From Limobrevibacterium gyesilva (GTDB lineage: Bacteria; Pseudomonadota; Alphaproteobacteria; Acetobacterales; Acetobacteraceae): DNA of 54,709 bases. The stretch spans positions 1-54,709 of the forward strand of contig NZ_JAPDNT010000030.1 in NCBI RefSeq assembly GCF_025989185.1, written 5' to 3'. Of the stretch, positions 38,829-46,243 are shown piece by piece. Position numbers and translations under genes: made by a program. Numbering within the stretch: position 1 is the first letter of the stretch; each line of letters starts with the position of its first letter. The notes under the pieces are model-generated. The model worked only from the letters and a program-made list of their open reading frames with translations, had not been told where the DNA came from and did not search any database.

Positions 38829-38853
38829 AACGTCAAATGCGGCAGAAAGTTGC
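38829..38853 (-). promoter_or_regulatory. Near-consensus EcfG-type promoter for the 70-residue gene
   Basis: On the minus strand GCAAC (38853-38849), 16 bases, CGTT (38832-38829): one mismatch (GGAAC to GCAAC). Its position, about 60 bases before the start codon, is right. The same variant occurs at 46060-46084. Confidence 0.55.
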
Positions 38854-38878
38854 AGGCTCGCGTCGAGCGGCATTGCAC

Positions 38879-40753
38879 CTATGTCGACGAGGTTCCGTTG
38901 TGCACGATGTAGCTGCCGGGAAAATCCAGAGTCCATTGAACCCCTTCAGGCGCGTGTACCAGTCGCACTGTGCCACCCAGCGCTCGGGCGACGGTCCGTT
39001 CGATGACGACATGGCCAAACCCGCGCCGTTTTGGAGCCTGGACCGGTGGCCCGTTCCTTTCCTCCCAGGTCAATCGACAGCGGGGTCCGTCGGGGCCCTC
39101 CGCGGTCAACGTCCATGAAATCTGGACCTCACCCTCGGGCACCGACAAGGCGCCGTATTTTGCGGCATTCGTCGCAAGCTCATGCAGCGCCATGCCGATA
39201 TGCTGCGCGGCATCGGGGTGAATGCGCAACGGGTCGCCCATCAGTCGGATCTGCGGGTTCGCAAGATCGGAATAATGGCCCAGTTGGGTTTGCACGAGCT
39301 CCCGGATCGAGGCGCCGCGCCAGTCTTCCTGGACCAGGAGGTCATGCGATCCGGCCAGCGAATGGAGTCGTGCGCCGAACCGCCGCAGGAAGTCCTCGAT
39401 CGACCCGCTGGTTGTCGCCGTCTGACGGGCAATCGCCTGGATCACGCTCAACAGATTCTTCGACCGGTGCGTGACCTCACGCATCAGCAACCAGATTCGT
39501 GCCGCGGTTTCCTTCCGCTCGGTGATTTCCACCGCCCCGCCGATCACGCCGACGATCGCGCCGTCCACCGCCCGTTGGGGCCCGAGCGCCACGTCGTACC
39601 ACCGTTCCGTGCCGTCGATATCGAGGCTGATTTCAGTGCGGGTGGATTGGCCTGTGGCTATGACGTCCCTTTTGAGATCGACGATCAGGCGGCGGCTTCT
39701 GGGTGGGATGACGTCGTCGTCGGAGCGGCCGAGGAAATGTGCGAATGCGGTGCCAGGGTCGGCCTGGCTGATCCAGGTGTAGACAAGATCACGATCCTGG
39801 GTGAACACGGTCACACCCGACGCCGACAATGCAGCGGCAAATCTCTGGTTCATCTCCAGAAGCGTCCGGGTCCGCCAGGACACACGTCGCTCGAGCGTCG
39901 CAGACAGAACACGCAGGGCCCCCTCTCGCCGCTCGAGAAGATGCAAGTGCCGCCGGGTGTCTCGGATCAGCAGGGCGGCAAGAGCAATGACACACAGTAA
40001 CGCGCCAATGACAGCACCCATCAGCGCATTCGCCACCCCGTCGAGAGCATCTGCCTTGACAACCTGATCTGCATTGATGGCGGACTCAAGATCGCCGATA
40101 AGTCGTCTTGTGACGTCCATACGGCTCTTGCCCTCGGCATTCAGATTGAGCTGCCGGATCTTCTGCCAATCCTCCACCCGCCGGAGTGCGATGACTTCCT
40201 CCATCAGGCGCAGGTCGGCCATTGTCGACTGATCGACTTGCTCCACGAGCCCGACGACACCTTGCAGCGGCGCGGCCAATTCCCGGAGCCGCGTCAGCAA
40301 TCCCGAGAGTTCCTGACGCGATTTGTAGAACGGCTCGAGATACGTCTCGTCCCCCGTCAGCAGATATCCACGCTGGCCGGTTTCCGCATCGACGAGGTTG
40401 CCAAGGACGTGCGCGACCGCGTCGTGGATGACCCAGCCGGAGCGAACCGCGCTTGTCTTTCGATTGTTGTCCAGGACCAGCAGCACCTGCAACGCGCCGG
40501 CGAGGACAAGAAGGGTGAAACCGGTGATGATCGTGAGCGTTGCGCGCCGGTTGCGCCGGCCGTGCGCCCGGCCCCTGCGAAGCGCAGATGGCGCCGTCAT
40601 GTCGGGGCTGGATAATTCACTGGCCTGTTCGTTCGGCTCCTCGTCCGCATCGTCCAACGGGCAAGCGGTCAAGCAAGGTTCGGTGCTGTCCCGTGCAGCG
40701 GTTCCTGGCTCGTCTTGCGTGCCGGACGCCAAGTGGCTGCCGGGCTTCGTCAT
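38879..40753 (-). CDS. CHASE3-PAS HWE-type sensor histidine kinase
   Basis: A 624-residue membrane sensor kinase. After a charged N-terminus come TM1 (about 71-95), a periplasmic CHASE3 domain (95-240, with VDAETGQRGYLLTGDETYLEP), and TM2 (about 245-268). A PAS domain (about 300-420) and an HWE-family kinase domain follow: phospho-acceptor His near 429 in EVTHRSKNLLSVIQAIARQT, then HELATNAAKYGALS and the WEE motif. HWE kinases phosphorylate PhyR. Its start overlaps the phyR stop (ATGA), so it is the cognate kinase by context. A second possible start is Met52. The C-terminal ATP lid is short, as usual in this family. Confidence 0.92.
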   Translation of the reverse strand: MTKPGSHLASGTQDEPGTAARDSTEPCLTACPLDDADEEPNEQASELSSPDMTAPSALRRGRAHGRRNRRATLTIITGFTLLVLAGALQVLLVLDNNRKTSAVRSGWVIHDAVAHVLGNLVDAETGQRGYLLTGDETYLEPFYKSRQELSGLLTRLRELAAPLQGVVGLVEQVDQSTMADLRLMEEVIALRRVEDWQKIRQLNLNAEGKSRMDVTRRLIGDLESAINADQVVKADALDGVANALMGAVIGALLCVIALAALLIRDTRRHLHLLERREGALRVLSATLERRVSWRTRTLLEMNQRFAAALSASGVTVFTQDRDLVYTWISQADPGTAFAHFLGRSDDDVIPPRSRRLIVDLKRDVIATGQSTRTEISLDIDGTERWYDVALGPQRAVDGAIVGVIGGAVEITERKETAARIWLLMREVTHRSKNLLSVIQAIARQTATTSGSIEDFLRRFGARLHSLAGSHDLLVQEDWRGASIRELVQTQLGHYSDLANPQIRLMGDPLRIHPDAAQHIGMALHELATNAAKYGALSVPEGEVQISWTLTAEGPDGPRCRLTWEERNGPPVQAPKRRGFGHVVIERTVARALGGTVRLVHAPEGVQWTLDFPGSYIVHNGTSST

Positions 40754-41565
40754 GCAGCCGGGCTGGCCTTGTTCGGAATGCGGGCATTCTGGCCGAAGAA
40801 GAGCGCCTGGCTGATGATGGCCTTGACCGTGTCCGGCTGAAACGGCTTGGTGATGAGGAACGCCGGTTCCGGCCGCTGACCGGTCAGCAGGCGTTCGGGA
40901 AACGCCGTGATGAATATCACCGGCACCTGGACGTGCAGAAGGATCTCGTTCACGGCCTCCAGCCCCGAACTGCCGTCGGCCAACTGGATGTCCGCCAGCA
41001 CCAGCCCCGGCGCCTTCTCTGCGATGGCGGCGACCGCTTCCGCATGGGTGCGGGCGATCCGCGTGACCCGATGGCCAAGATCCTCGACGAGTGCTTCCAG
41101 GTCGATGGCGATAAGCTGTTCGTCCTCGATGATCAGCACGTCGGTGCTGATCTCGGCGGCGATCTCGCGCCCTGCGCGCTCGATGAGGGCCTGGATCTCG
41201 GCAACCGGCCGATCGAGAATGGTGGCGATCTGGTCACGGTCGAAGCCCTCTACGGCGTGCAGGAGAAAGGCCACCCTGGGCAGCGGAGTCATGGCCCCGA
41301 GATGCCGCGTGGGCATCTCCGTGGTGGTGTCGTCGCTCTCGCGACCGGCTTCATGATTGATCGGGACGGAGGTCCAGATCTTCAGGAAAACCCGGAAAAG
41401 GGCCGCCCGAAGGTCGATATCGTCGGCGAGGACCCCGGGCCCGGCGACAATGGCCTCCAACGTCGCGACGGCATAGGCATCGCCTGCGGCCTGGGTTCCG
41501 GTGAGGGCGCGGGCAAAACGCCGGAGCTGGGGCAGCAGCGGTGCCATCCTGGTTGATGTTGACAT
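40750..41565 (-). CDS. phyR: General stress response regulator PhyR
   Basis: A 271-residue anti-anti-sigma factor. The N-terminal half mimics an ECF sigma factor (LLPQLRRFARALTGTQAAGD as region 2; PLPRVAFLLHAVEGFDRDQIA as region 4), and the C-terminal half is a receiver domain (DVLIIEDEQLIAIDLEALVE, phospho-acceptor Asp near 191 in VLADIQLADG, Lys in LITKPF). When phosphorylated it binds NepR and frees EcfG. It is transcribed with its kinase and divergent from nepR-ecfG. A perfect EcfG promoter lies upstream, giving positive feedback. Confidence 0.95.
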   Translation of the reverse strand: MSTSTRMAPLLPQLRRFARALTGTQAAGDAYAVATLEAIVAGPGVLADDIDLRAALFRVFLKIWTSVPINHEAGRESDDTTTEMPTRHLGAMTPLPRVAFLLHAVEGFDRDQIATILDRPVAEIQALIERAGREIAAEISTDVLIIEDEQLIAIDLEALVEDLGHRVTRIARTHAEAVAAIAEKAPGLVLADIQLADGSSGLEAVNEILLHVQVPVIFITAFPERLLTGQRPEPAFLITKPFQPDTVKAIISQALFFGQNARIPNKASPAA

Positions 41566-41619
41566 CTCTTGACCCCTGGTGACAAAGCGGACGCATCGGC
41601 GGCAGCCGTAATGCCGAAT

Positions 41620-41645
41620 AACGGCCATAATCCAGAATTGTTCCC
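41620..41645 (-). promoter_or_regulatory. EcfG-type promoter for phyR-kinase
   Basis: On the minus strand GGGAAC (41645-41640), 16 bases, CGTT (41623-41620): a perfect consensus match about 50 bases from the phyR ATG. Confidence 0.85.
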
Positions 41646-41653
41646 GACGACCT

Positions 41654-41678
41654 GGAACTTCTTTGCGTCTGGCGCATT
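41654..41678 (+). promoter_or_regulatory. Probable EcfG-type promoter for nepR-ecfG
   Basis: GGAAC (41654-41658), 16 bases, CATT (41675-41678): a perfect -35 and one mismatch in the -10. It is set back to back with the phyR promoter (8 bases apart) and about 85 bases from nepR. Confidence 0.6.
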
Positions 41679-41762
41679 CCAACGATCGGCCCGCGAGGAA
41701 GGCACGATGCCCCGGCACGCCGACGCGATATGTGATCCGACCCGTGGCCATAGGAGATGTCC

Positions 41763-42002
41763 ATGAGCGATCGTGACCGCCCCCCCCCTGATCGGGCGTC
41801 GAAGACGACGCAGCAGCCGGTTGCCGCAGGGCAAGAGATACCGCGCGCGTCACCACAGGGGGCCGTTCTGGACTCCTCGCTTCAGGCGCATATTGGCCGA
41901 CAGCTGCGCGCGCTTTACGCCGAAATTGCCGACCAACCGGTCCCCGACCGCTTCGTCAAACTGCTCGACGAATTGGAACGCAAGAAGAGCGGCCAATCAT
42001 GA
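41763..42002 (+). CDS. nepR: Anti-sigma factor NepR
   Basis: A 79-residue anti-sigma factor that holds EcfG inactive. A disordered N-terminus precedes the conserved two-helix core LQAHIGRQLRALYAEIADQP and VPDRFVKLLDELE. The ATG at 41763 is preferred over 41757 because the AGGAG site directly abuts the latter. The stop overlaps ecfG by four bases (ATGA), so the anti-sigma and sigma factors are translationally coupled. Confidence 0.93.
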   Translation: MSDRDRPPPDRASKTTQQPVAAGQEIPRASPQGAVLDSSLQAHIGRQLRALYAEIADQPVPDRFVKLLDELERKKSGQS

Positions 42003-42574
42003 CCGCGCCGGCAGACCCGAGGGCTGCCCTGCTTGCAGCCATTCCGCGGTTGCGTGCCTTTGCGCTGCCACTATGCGGCAGGCCCGACCGCGCCGATGAC
42101 CTGGTTCAGGAAACGCTGGTCAAGGCGTGGGCGAACATGAGTTCGTTCGAGCCGGGATCCAACATGGGGGCTTGGCTCTATACGATCCTGCGGAATGAAT
42201 TCTACAGCGAATTCCGCAAGCGCCGCCGCGAGGTGCAAGACAGCGACGGCCTGTTCGCCGCGCAACTGGCGACCCATCCGACGCAGGACGGCCATCTGGA
42301 GTTTCAGGACTTTCGGACCGCGCTGTCCCGCCTTGCCGACGATCACCGAGAGGCGCTCATCCTTGTCGGTGCGTCGGGGCTTTCGTATGAAGAAGCGGCC
42401 CAGCTATGCGGCTGTGCCATCGGCACGATGAAGAGTCGGGTCCATCGGGCGCGCGAGAAATTGGCGGAGCTATTGAGCGCCCGTCCCGATAAGCAGTTCG
42501 GGCCGGATCGCAAGCCGGAGGTGCAGCCAGATATCTCGTTGGCGGCGGCGGGAAGCGGGAGGCAGGGTACATAG
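41999..42574 (+). CDS. ecfG: General stress response sigma factor EcfG
   Basis: A 191-residue ECF sigma factor of the EcfG group. Region 2 (about 15-80) has PDRADDLVQETLVKAWANMSSFEPGSNMGAW with WLYTILRNEFYSEFRKRRRE. Region 4 (about 105-160) has LPADD-like RLADDHREALILVGASGLSY and a helix-turn-helix ending IGTMKSRVHRAREKL. It directs RNA polymerase to GGAAC-N16/17-CGTT promoters, several of which flank it here. Coupled to nepR. Confidence 0.95.
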   Translation: MTAPADPRAALLAAIPRLRAFALPLCGRPDRADDLVQETLVKAWANMSSFEPGSNMGAWLYTILRNEFYSEFRKRRREVQDSDGLFAAQLATHPTQDGHLEFQDFRTALSRLADDHREALILVGASGLSYEEAAQLCGCAIGTMKSRVHRAREKLAELLSARPDKQFGPDRKPEVQPDISLAAAGSGRQGT

Positions 42575-42660
42575 CTTCTTGTTCCATAGGGCGTTGTCAG
42601 GATCGCGGCTCTGAACGGCACCCTTCATCTGCGCGGCTGGTTTCACCCGCATGGCGGTGC

Positions 42661-42728
42661 CGCTGAGCGCAAAGGATGCCGACGGCCGCGCAGCGGCGTG
42701 GTGGCGGTCGATTCCTTTGCGCTCAGCG
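42661..42728. terminator. 16-base inverted repeat between convergent ecfG and PRC genes
   Basis: Perfect 16-base arms (42661-42676 and 42713-42728) are separated by 36 bases that are themselves GC-rich and self-complementary in part. The right arm ends 4 bases before the PRC-gene stop codon, so it follows both convergent genes. There is no T-tract. A bidirectional transcript-end structure is likely; a small mobile palindrome is the alternative. Confidence 0.5.
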
Positions 42729-42732
42729 TCCA

Positions 42733-43119
42733 TTAGTAGGCATATTTGAATTCCGGAAGCGCTTTCAGCGAATCCCGCGTGGCGCCTGGCAGCATCATAT
42801 GCTTGTCGGTGACCTTGATCGCATTGAACGGCACAACGACCAGCTTCGTGCCCATTCCAAGGAAACCGCCGACGGACAGAACGGCGAAGGGTACCTTTTC
42901 GCCAGGTGTCACGATCAGGTCATCGATGGTTCCGACGGTTTCGTCCGCCTCGTTCGTCACCGTGCTGCCCACCACCTTCGACGTACGATATCCGGTGGCC
43001 AGGGAAGCCGGGTCCACCTTCATCAACACCACGGTCTGCTTGACGCCCTGCGCGAAGGCAGGGAGCCCCAGCAATGCGGCGCCGGTGACGGCCACCACCA
43101 TGAAATTGGCAGTCCTCAT
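42733..43119 (-). CDS. Exported PRC-barrel domain protein
   Basis: A 128-residue protein with a signal peptide (about 1-23, ending AFA) and a PRC-barrel-like domain (about 45-115). TVTNEADETVGTIDDLIVTP and PFAVLSVGGFLGMGTKLVVV are the family's two strand pairs. Periplasmic or outer-surface; function unknown. Last of three minus-strand stress genes (DUF2383, CsbD, PRC), possibly transcribed together. Confidence 0.85.
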   Translation of the reverse strand: MRTANFMVVAVTGAALLGLPAFAQGVKQTVVLMKVDPASLATGYRTSKVVGSTVTNEADETVGTIDDLIVTPGEKVPFAVLSVGGFLGMGTKLVVVPFNAIKVTDKHMMLPGATRDSLKALPEFKYAY

Positions 43120-43209
43120 CCTGATTACTCCTCAGACAGTGACGGGCAGATCGTTCTTGGGGAACCACCTGCCCGTACATGTGGCTAATCCGGAAAGCGC
43201 ACCAGGCAC

Positions 43210-43383
43210 CTATTTGTCCTTGAGCGCGTCCTTGGCGCCGCCGACGGCGTTCTGCACCTTGCCGGCGACTTTCTCGGCCTTGCCCTCGCCCTGCAGCTTG
43301 GCGTCGCCAATGACCTTGCCGGCGACTTCTTTCGCCGTTCCCTTGACCTGCTTTGCAGCGCCAGCGATGCGGTCCTTGTCCAT
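43210..43383 (-). CDS. CsbD family stress protein
   Basis: A 57-residue hydrophilic protein: MDKDRIAGAAKQVKGTAKEV, then a Gly/Lys/Ala-rich repeat pattern with GDAKLQGEGKAEKVAGKVQN, as in CsbD, a general stress protein of bacteria. The structure is a small helical bundle or disordered; the role is unknown. An AAGGAG site precedes 43383. Confidence 0.93.
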   Translation of the reverse strand: MDKDRIAGAAKQVKGTAKEVAGKVIGDAKLQGEGKAEKVAGKVQNAVGGAKDALKDK

Positions 43384-43452
43384 TTTCGATACTCCTTGGT
43401 GGGTTGGATCCTGGTCCGGTGCCGTCATCGGACCGAGCGTTGCCGCGTCAGG

Positions 43453-43917
43453 TCAGGAGGCCGCGCGCAACTTCAGTTCGTGCTTGAGCTGGCTCATCTC
43501 GTCATGCCCGGCCTTGATCGAGCCATAGATGCGCGTCACCAGCGCCTTGCCGCTCGGGGACAGCTCTTCGTTGTCCAATGCGGCCTCGAACTTCGCCTTG
43601 ACATGGTCCTCGCCGGCTTCGACTTCGTCGACGACGCTCTGGTCGCTGCCGGTGACGCTGCTCTTGAGGTTCAGGAAGGCGCGATGCGCCGCCGCCAGCA
43701 TTGTCCCGCTGTCTTCCGGCGCGCCGCCCAGGCGGACGACTTCGGCCTGTAGCTGCCGGATCAGGTGCTGGCGCTCGGTTGCGCGAGCCTGGAACAGCGT
43801 CGTGAAGCGCGGATTGCGGGCCTCCTTCGCAGCCTCGGAATAGCCATCGGCACTATCGAGCGTCGTTTCGATAAGGCCGTTGAGTATCTTGATATCGCTT
43901 TCATTCGTTGTCGCCAT
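43453..43917 (-). CDS. PA2169-type four-helix-bundle protein (DUF2383)
   Basis: A 154-residue all-helical protein in the ferritin-like DUF2383 family: ILNGLIETTLDSADGYSEAA opens the first helix, and ATERQHLIRQLQAEVVRLGG ends the second. GEDHVKAKFEAALDNEELSP is the third. Members are stress-induced; metal or oxygen chemistry is suspected but unproven. A good AAGGAG site is upstream. An EcfG-type promoter at 44031-44056 probably drives this gene and the two that follow. Confidence 0.9.
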   Translation of the reverse strand: MATTNESDIKILNGLIETTLDSADGYSEAAKEARNPRFTTLFQARATERQHLIRQLQAEVVRLGGAPEDSGTMLAAAHRAFLNLKSSVTGSDQSVVDEVEAGEDHVKAKFEAALDNEELSPSGKALVTRIYGSIKAGHDEMSQLKHELKLRAAS

Positions 43918-44030
43918 GATCTGCTCCTTCTTCCAGGGTGATGCGCACCCGACGGATCTCCGGGTCGTGGAGATCACCCTGTCATCTGCGTTGCGTGACA
44001 GCGGGCCCGGCCTCAGGTGCGGTCATGTTC

Positions 44031-44057
44031 AACGCCTGGATGCGATCCAAGGTTCCC
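44031..44057 (-). promoter_or_regulatory. EcfG-type promoter for the DUF2383-CsbD-PRC genes
   Basis: On the minus strand GGGAAC (44057-44052), 17 bases, CGTT (44034-44031): perfect motifs with the longer allowed spacer. The leader to the DUF2383 ATG is about 105 bases. Confidence 0.75.
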
Positions 44058-44072
44058 GGATCGGTGGGGTCG

Positions 44073-44561
44073 TCATCCGAGTTTCGTGGCTGCATTCCTG
44101 CCCAGCTCGGGTGGATCCCCGGAAATCTTCGCCTGCAGGAACTTGATTGCGAGCACGATCTTGCTTGAGGGCGCATCCCAGTACTCGCCGAATTCAGGGG
44201 TGAATCGGAGCAGCAGGATGTTTGGATCGTCCGGCCCTTCGGGGTAGTAGAGCTGGGCGCCAGGATTCCACAGCTCTTCAATCATCCTGCGGTCGTGGAC
44301 AATCTCCATGCGGCCGGAGACGGACACGAACGACTGCGCTTTCACGTCCGAGTATGCCAGGCAGACGCGCGGATCACGCCTTACTTCATTGTCCTTGTCG
44401 GCGCCGCGGTCCGTATAGAACCAGATCGCATTTTCATCCGGCCTCGCGATTCCGGCCATTGGACGGCAGCGCATCCACGCGTCGTCGTTCGTCACCATCA
44501 TGCAGGTGCCGATGTCACCGATCAGCTTCCACACCATCGTGCTGGCAGTGTCGTCATCCAT
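44073..44561 (-). CDS. Pyridoxamine 5'-phosphate oxidase family protein (general stress protein 26 type)
   Basis: A 162-residue FMN-binding split-barrel protein. VWKLIGDIGTCMMVTNDDAW and CRPMAGIARPDENAIWFYTD form the first barrel strands, and RVCLAYSDVKAQSFVSVSGR the flavin-binding middle. The C-terminal EYWDAPSSKIVLAIKFLQA is typical of the general stress protein 26 branch, not of biosynthetic PdxH. Of two in-frame starts, ATG 44561 has GGGGA at suitable distance. It follows the NRAMP-like gene by 137 bases. Confidence 0.87.
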   Translation of the reverse strand: MDDDTASTMVWKLIGDIGTCMMVTNDDAWMRCRPMAGIARPDENAIWFYTDRGADKDNEVRRDPRVCLAYSDVKAQSFVSVSGRMEIVHDRRMIEELWNPGAQLYYPEGPDDPNILLLRFTPEFGEYWDAPSSKIVLAIKFLQAKISGDPPELGRNAATKLG

Positions 44562-44674
44562 CGGAGATTCCCCATTCATGAACGCTGTGTTTGCACGTCG
44601 GCGCCGCCCGAGTACGTCCGCGTCCCGATCAACGTTTGACACGGCACTCGGGGCCTGCGGAAAGTGGAGGCTCT

Positions 44675-44699
44675 GCCGCGGTCCGGACAGGACCGCGGC
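44675..44699. terminator. Hairpin after the NRAMP-like gene
   Basis: Perfect 10-base arms (44675-44684 and 44690-44699) with a 5-base loop abut the stop codon of the transporter gene. No T-run follows on the minus strand. It may end or attenuate transcription before the FMN-binding protein gene. Confidence 0.5.
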
Positions 44700-45991
44700 T
44701 ACAGAGTGGCGAACATCCCCACGGCGGCCGCCGTCATCACGCCCGTGGCGACCCACCCCATGGTCTTTAGCGGCGTTCCCAAGGCGAATTGCGCCATGAC
44801 GGCGCGGCGGCTGGCGAGCAGCATCGTCATGACCATCACCGGAACGGCCACAACGCCATTGATGACCGCGCTCCAGAATAGCGCCTTGACCGGATCGATT
44901 GGTGAAAAGTTGATCAGCACGCCGATCAGGGTGGCGATCGCAATGGTCGCATAGAATGCATGGGCGGCGTAGGGCCGTCGCGCGAGACCCACCGGCCATT
45001 GGAACGCCTCACCCAGCGCGTAGGCTGCCGATCCTGCCAGAACGGGAAGTGCCAGCAATCCGGTTCCGATGATGCCGGCCGCGAAGACGGTGAACGCAAA
45101 CTTTCCCGCAATCGGGCGCAGCGCTTCGGCCGCCTGCGACGAAGTCTGGATATCGGTCTGGCCGTTGGCGTGCAATGTCGCAGCGGCGGTGATGACAATG
45201 CACAGGGCGATGAGGTTCGACAGCGCCATTCCGACATAGGTATCGAGCCGGATACGGGTGAGCTGGGACGGAGCCTGCTCCGGCGCCTCGCGCAGCGGGC
45301 TGGTGGCGGGGTCTTCCTTCTGCTCCTCGACTTCCTGCCCGGCCTGCCAGAAGAAAAGATAGGGGCTGATCGTGGTCCCGAACACAGCGACCACGGCCGT
45401 CAGATACGCGCTGTCCCAGCTGATGTGCGGATAGACCAGGTTGGCGCCCACCTGGCCCCAGGGCACGTCGACGACGAATACCGTTGCCACATAGGCGAAC
45501 AGCGACAAGGTCAGCCATTTCAGAACGGAAACGTAGTGAGAATATTGCACGAACACCGCCAGGACGACGGTGATGAGTGCGATCAGCGCGACGTAGAGGA
45601 GCGTCGGGCCTCCGACCAGAAGTGTCAGCGCTGCGCCCATGGCGCCAAGGTCGGCGCCGATATTGATCGTGTTGGCGACAACCAGCAGTCCGACGATCGC
45701 GTGCAGAACCCAGGCGGAAGACTGCCGGCGCATATTGCCGGCCAAGCCCCGGCCGGTGACGCAGCCGATCTGTGCGCTGATCTGTTGTATCGCGCACATG
45801 AGTGGAAATGTCAGGAGCAGGGTCCATCCGAGGCCATAACCGAATTGCGCGCCAACCTGCGAATAGGTTGCAATCCCACTGGGGTCGTCGTCGGACGCGC
45901 CCGTGATCAACCCGGGGCCCAACACCTCCAGCAGTTTCGGCCGCGCCGCCTGCTTGTCCTGGGTCGCTTCGGCCGATGAAATGCCACTCAT
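44699..45991 (-). CDS. NRAMP-like divalent metal transporter
   Basis: A 430-residue inner-membrane transporter with about eleven helices. The TM1 metal motif reads GASDDDPSGIATYSQVGAQF (DPSG in place of the usual DPGN). The TM6 region reads GTTISPYLFFWQAGQEVEEQ and lacks the Met-Pro-His that confers selectivity for Mn/Fe in classic MntH. It thus belongs to a separate COG1914 branch whose ion is uncertain (Mg or Mn are possible). The start at 45991 gives MSGISSAEATQ. A near-consensus EcfG-type site lies upstream. Confidence 0.88.
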   Translation of the reverse strand: MSGISSAEATQDKQAARPKLLEVLGPGLITGASDDDPSGIATYSQVGAQFGYGLGWTLLLTFPLMCAIQQISAQIGCVTGRGLAGNMRRQSSAWVLHAIVGLLVVANTINIGADLGAMGAALTLLVGGPTLLYVALIALITVVLAVFVQYSHYVSVLKWLTLSLFAYVATVFVVDVPWGQVGANLVYPHISWDSAYLTAVVAVFGTTISPYLFFWQAGQEVEEQKEDPATSPLREAPEQAPSQLTRIRLDTYVGMALSNLIALCIVITAAATLHANGQTDIQTSSQAAEALRPIAGKFAFTVFAAGIIGTGLLALPVLAGSAAYALGEAFQWPVGLARRPYAAHAFYATIAIATLIGVLINFSPIDPVKALFWSAVINGVVAVPVMVMTMLLASRRAVMAQFALGTPLKTMGWVATGVMTAAAVGMFATL

Positions 45992-46059
45992 ATGCGGGCC
46001 CTTGTGATTTCGGCACCAATGGATGCGCGCGTGCCGCCTCGGCGACTGCACCCGCACAG

Positions 46060-46084
46060 AACGTGGTTTGGCGGTGTTGGTTGC
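46060..46084 (-). promoter_or_regulatory. Near-consensus EcfG-type promoter for the NRAMP-like gene
   Basis: On the minus strand GCAAC (46084-46080), 16 bases, CGTT (46063-46060). It has the same single mismatch as the site at 38829-38853, about 70 bases before the start codon. Confidence 0.5.
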
Positions 46085-46125
46085 GTCTGGGGAGGACGCG
46101 TTTTGCCGGCATCAGCGAAAGGATG

Positions 46126-46150
46126 GGAACCGGCCCGGGAACTTGGCGTT
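46126..46150 (+). promoter_or_regulatory. EcfG-type promoter for the transglutaminase-like gene
   Basis: GGAAC (46126-46130), 16 bases, CGTT (46147-46150): a perfect match. It is divergent from the NRAMP-side site, with 41 bases between them. Confidence 0.78.
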
Positions 46151-46243
46151 GTCGGGATGACGTCGCATCTCGCTCACGTGACACGTGATCGAGTGATGCG
46201 CGGATACGCATGTCGGGCCGGACAGGGATTGGGGTATGAAAGC

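Noticed and set aside
42920-43180. Overlapping minus-strand frame upstream of the PRC-barrel gene
   Set aside because: It is out of frame with the signal peptide and barrel motifs and has Arg/Gly-rich shadow composition.
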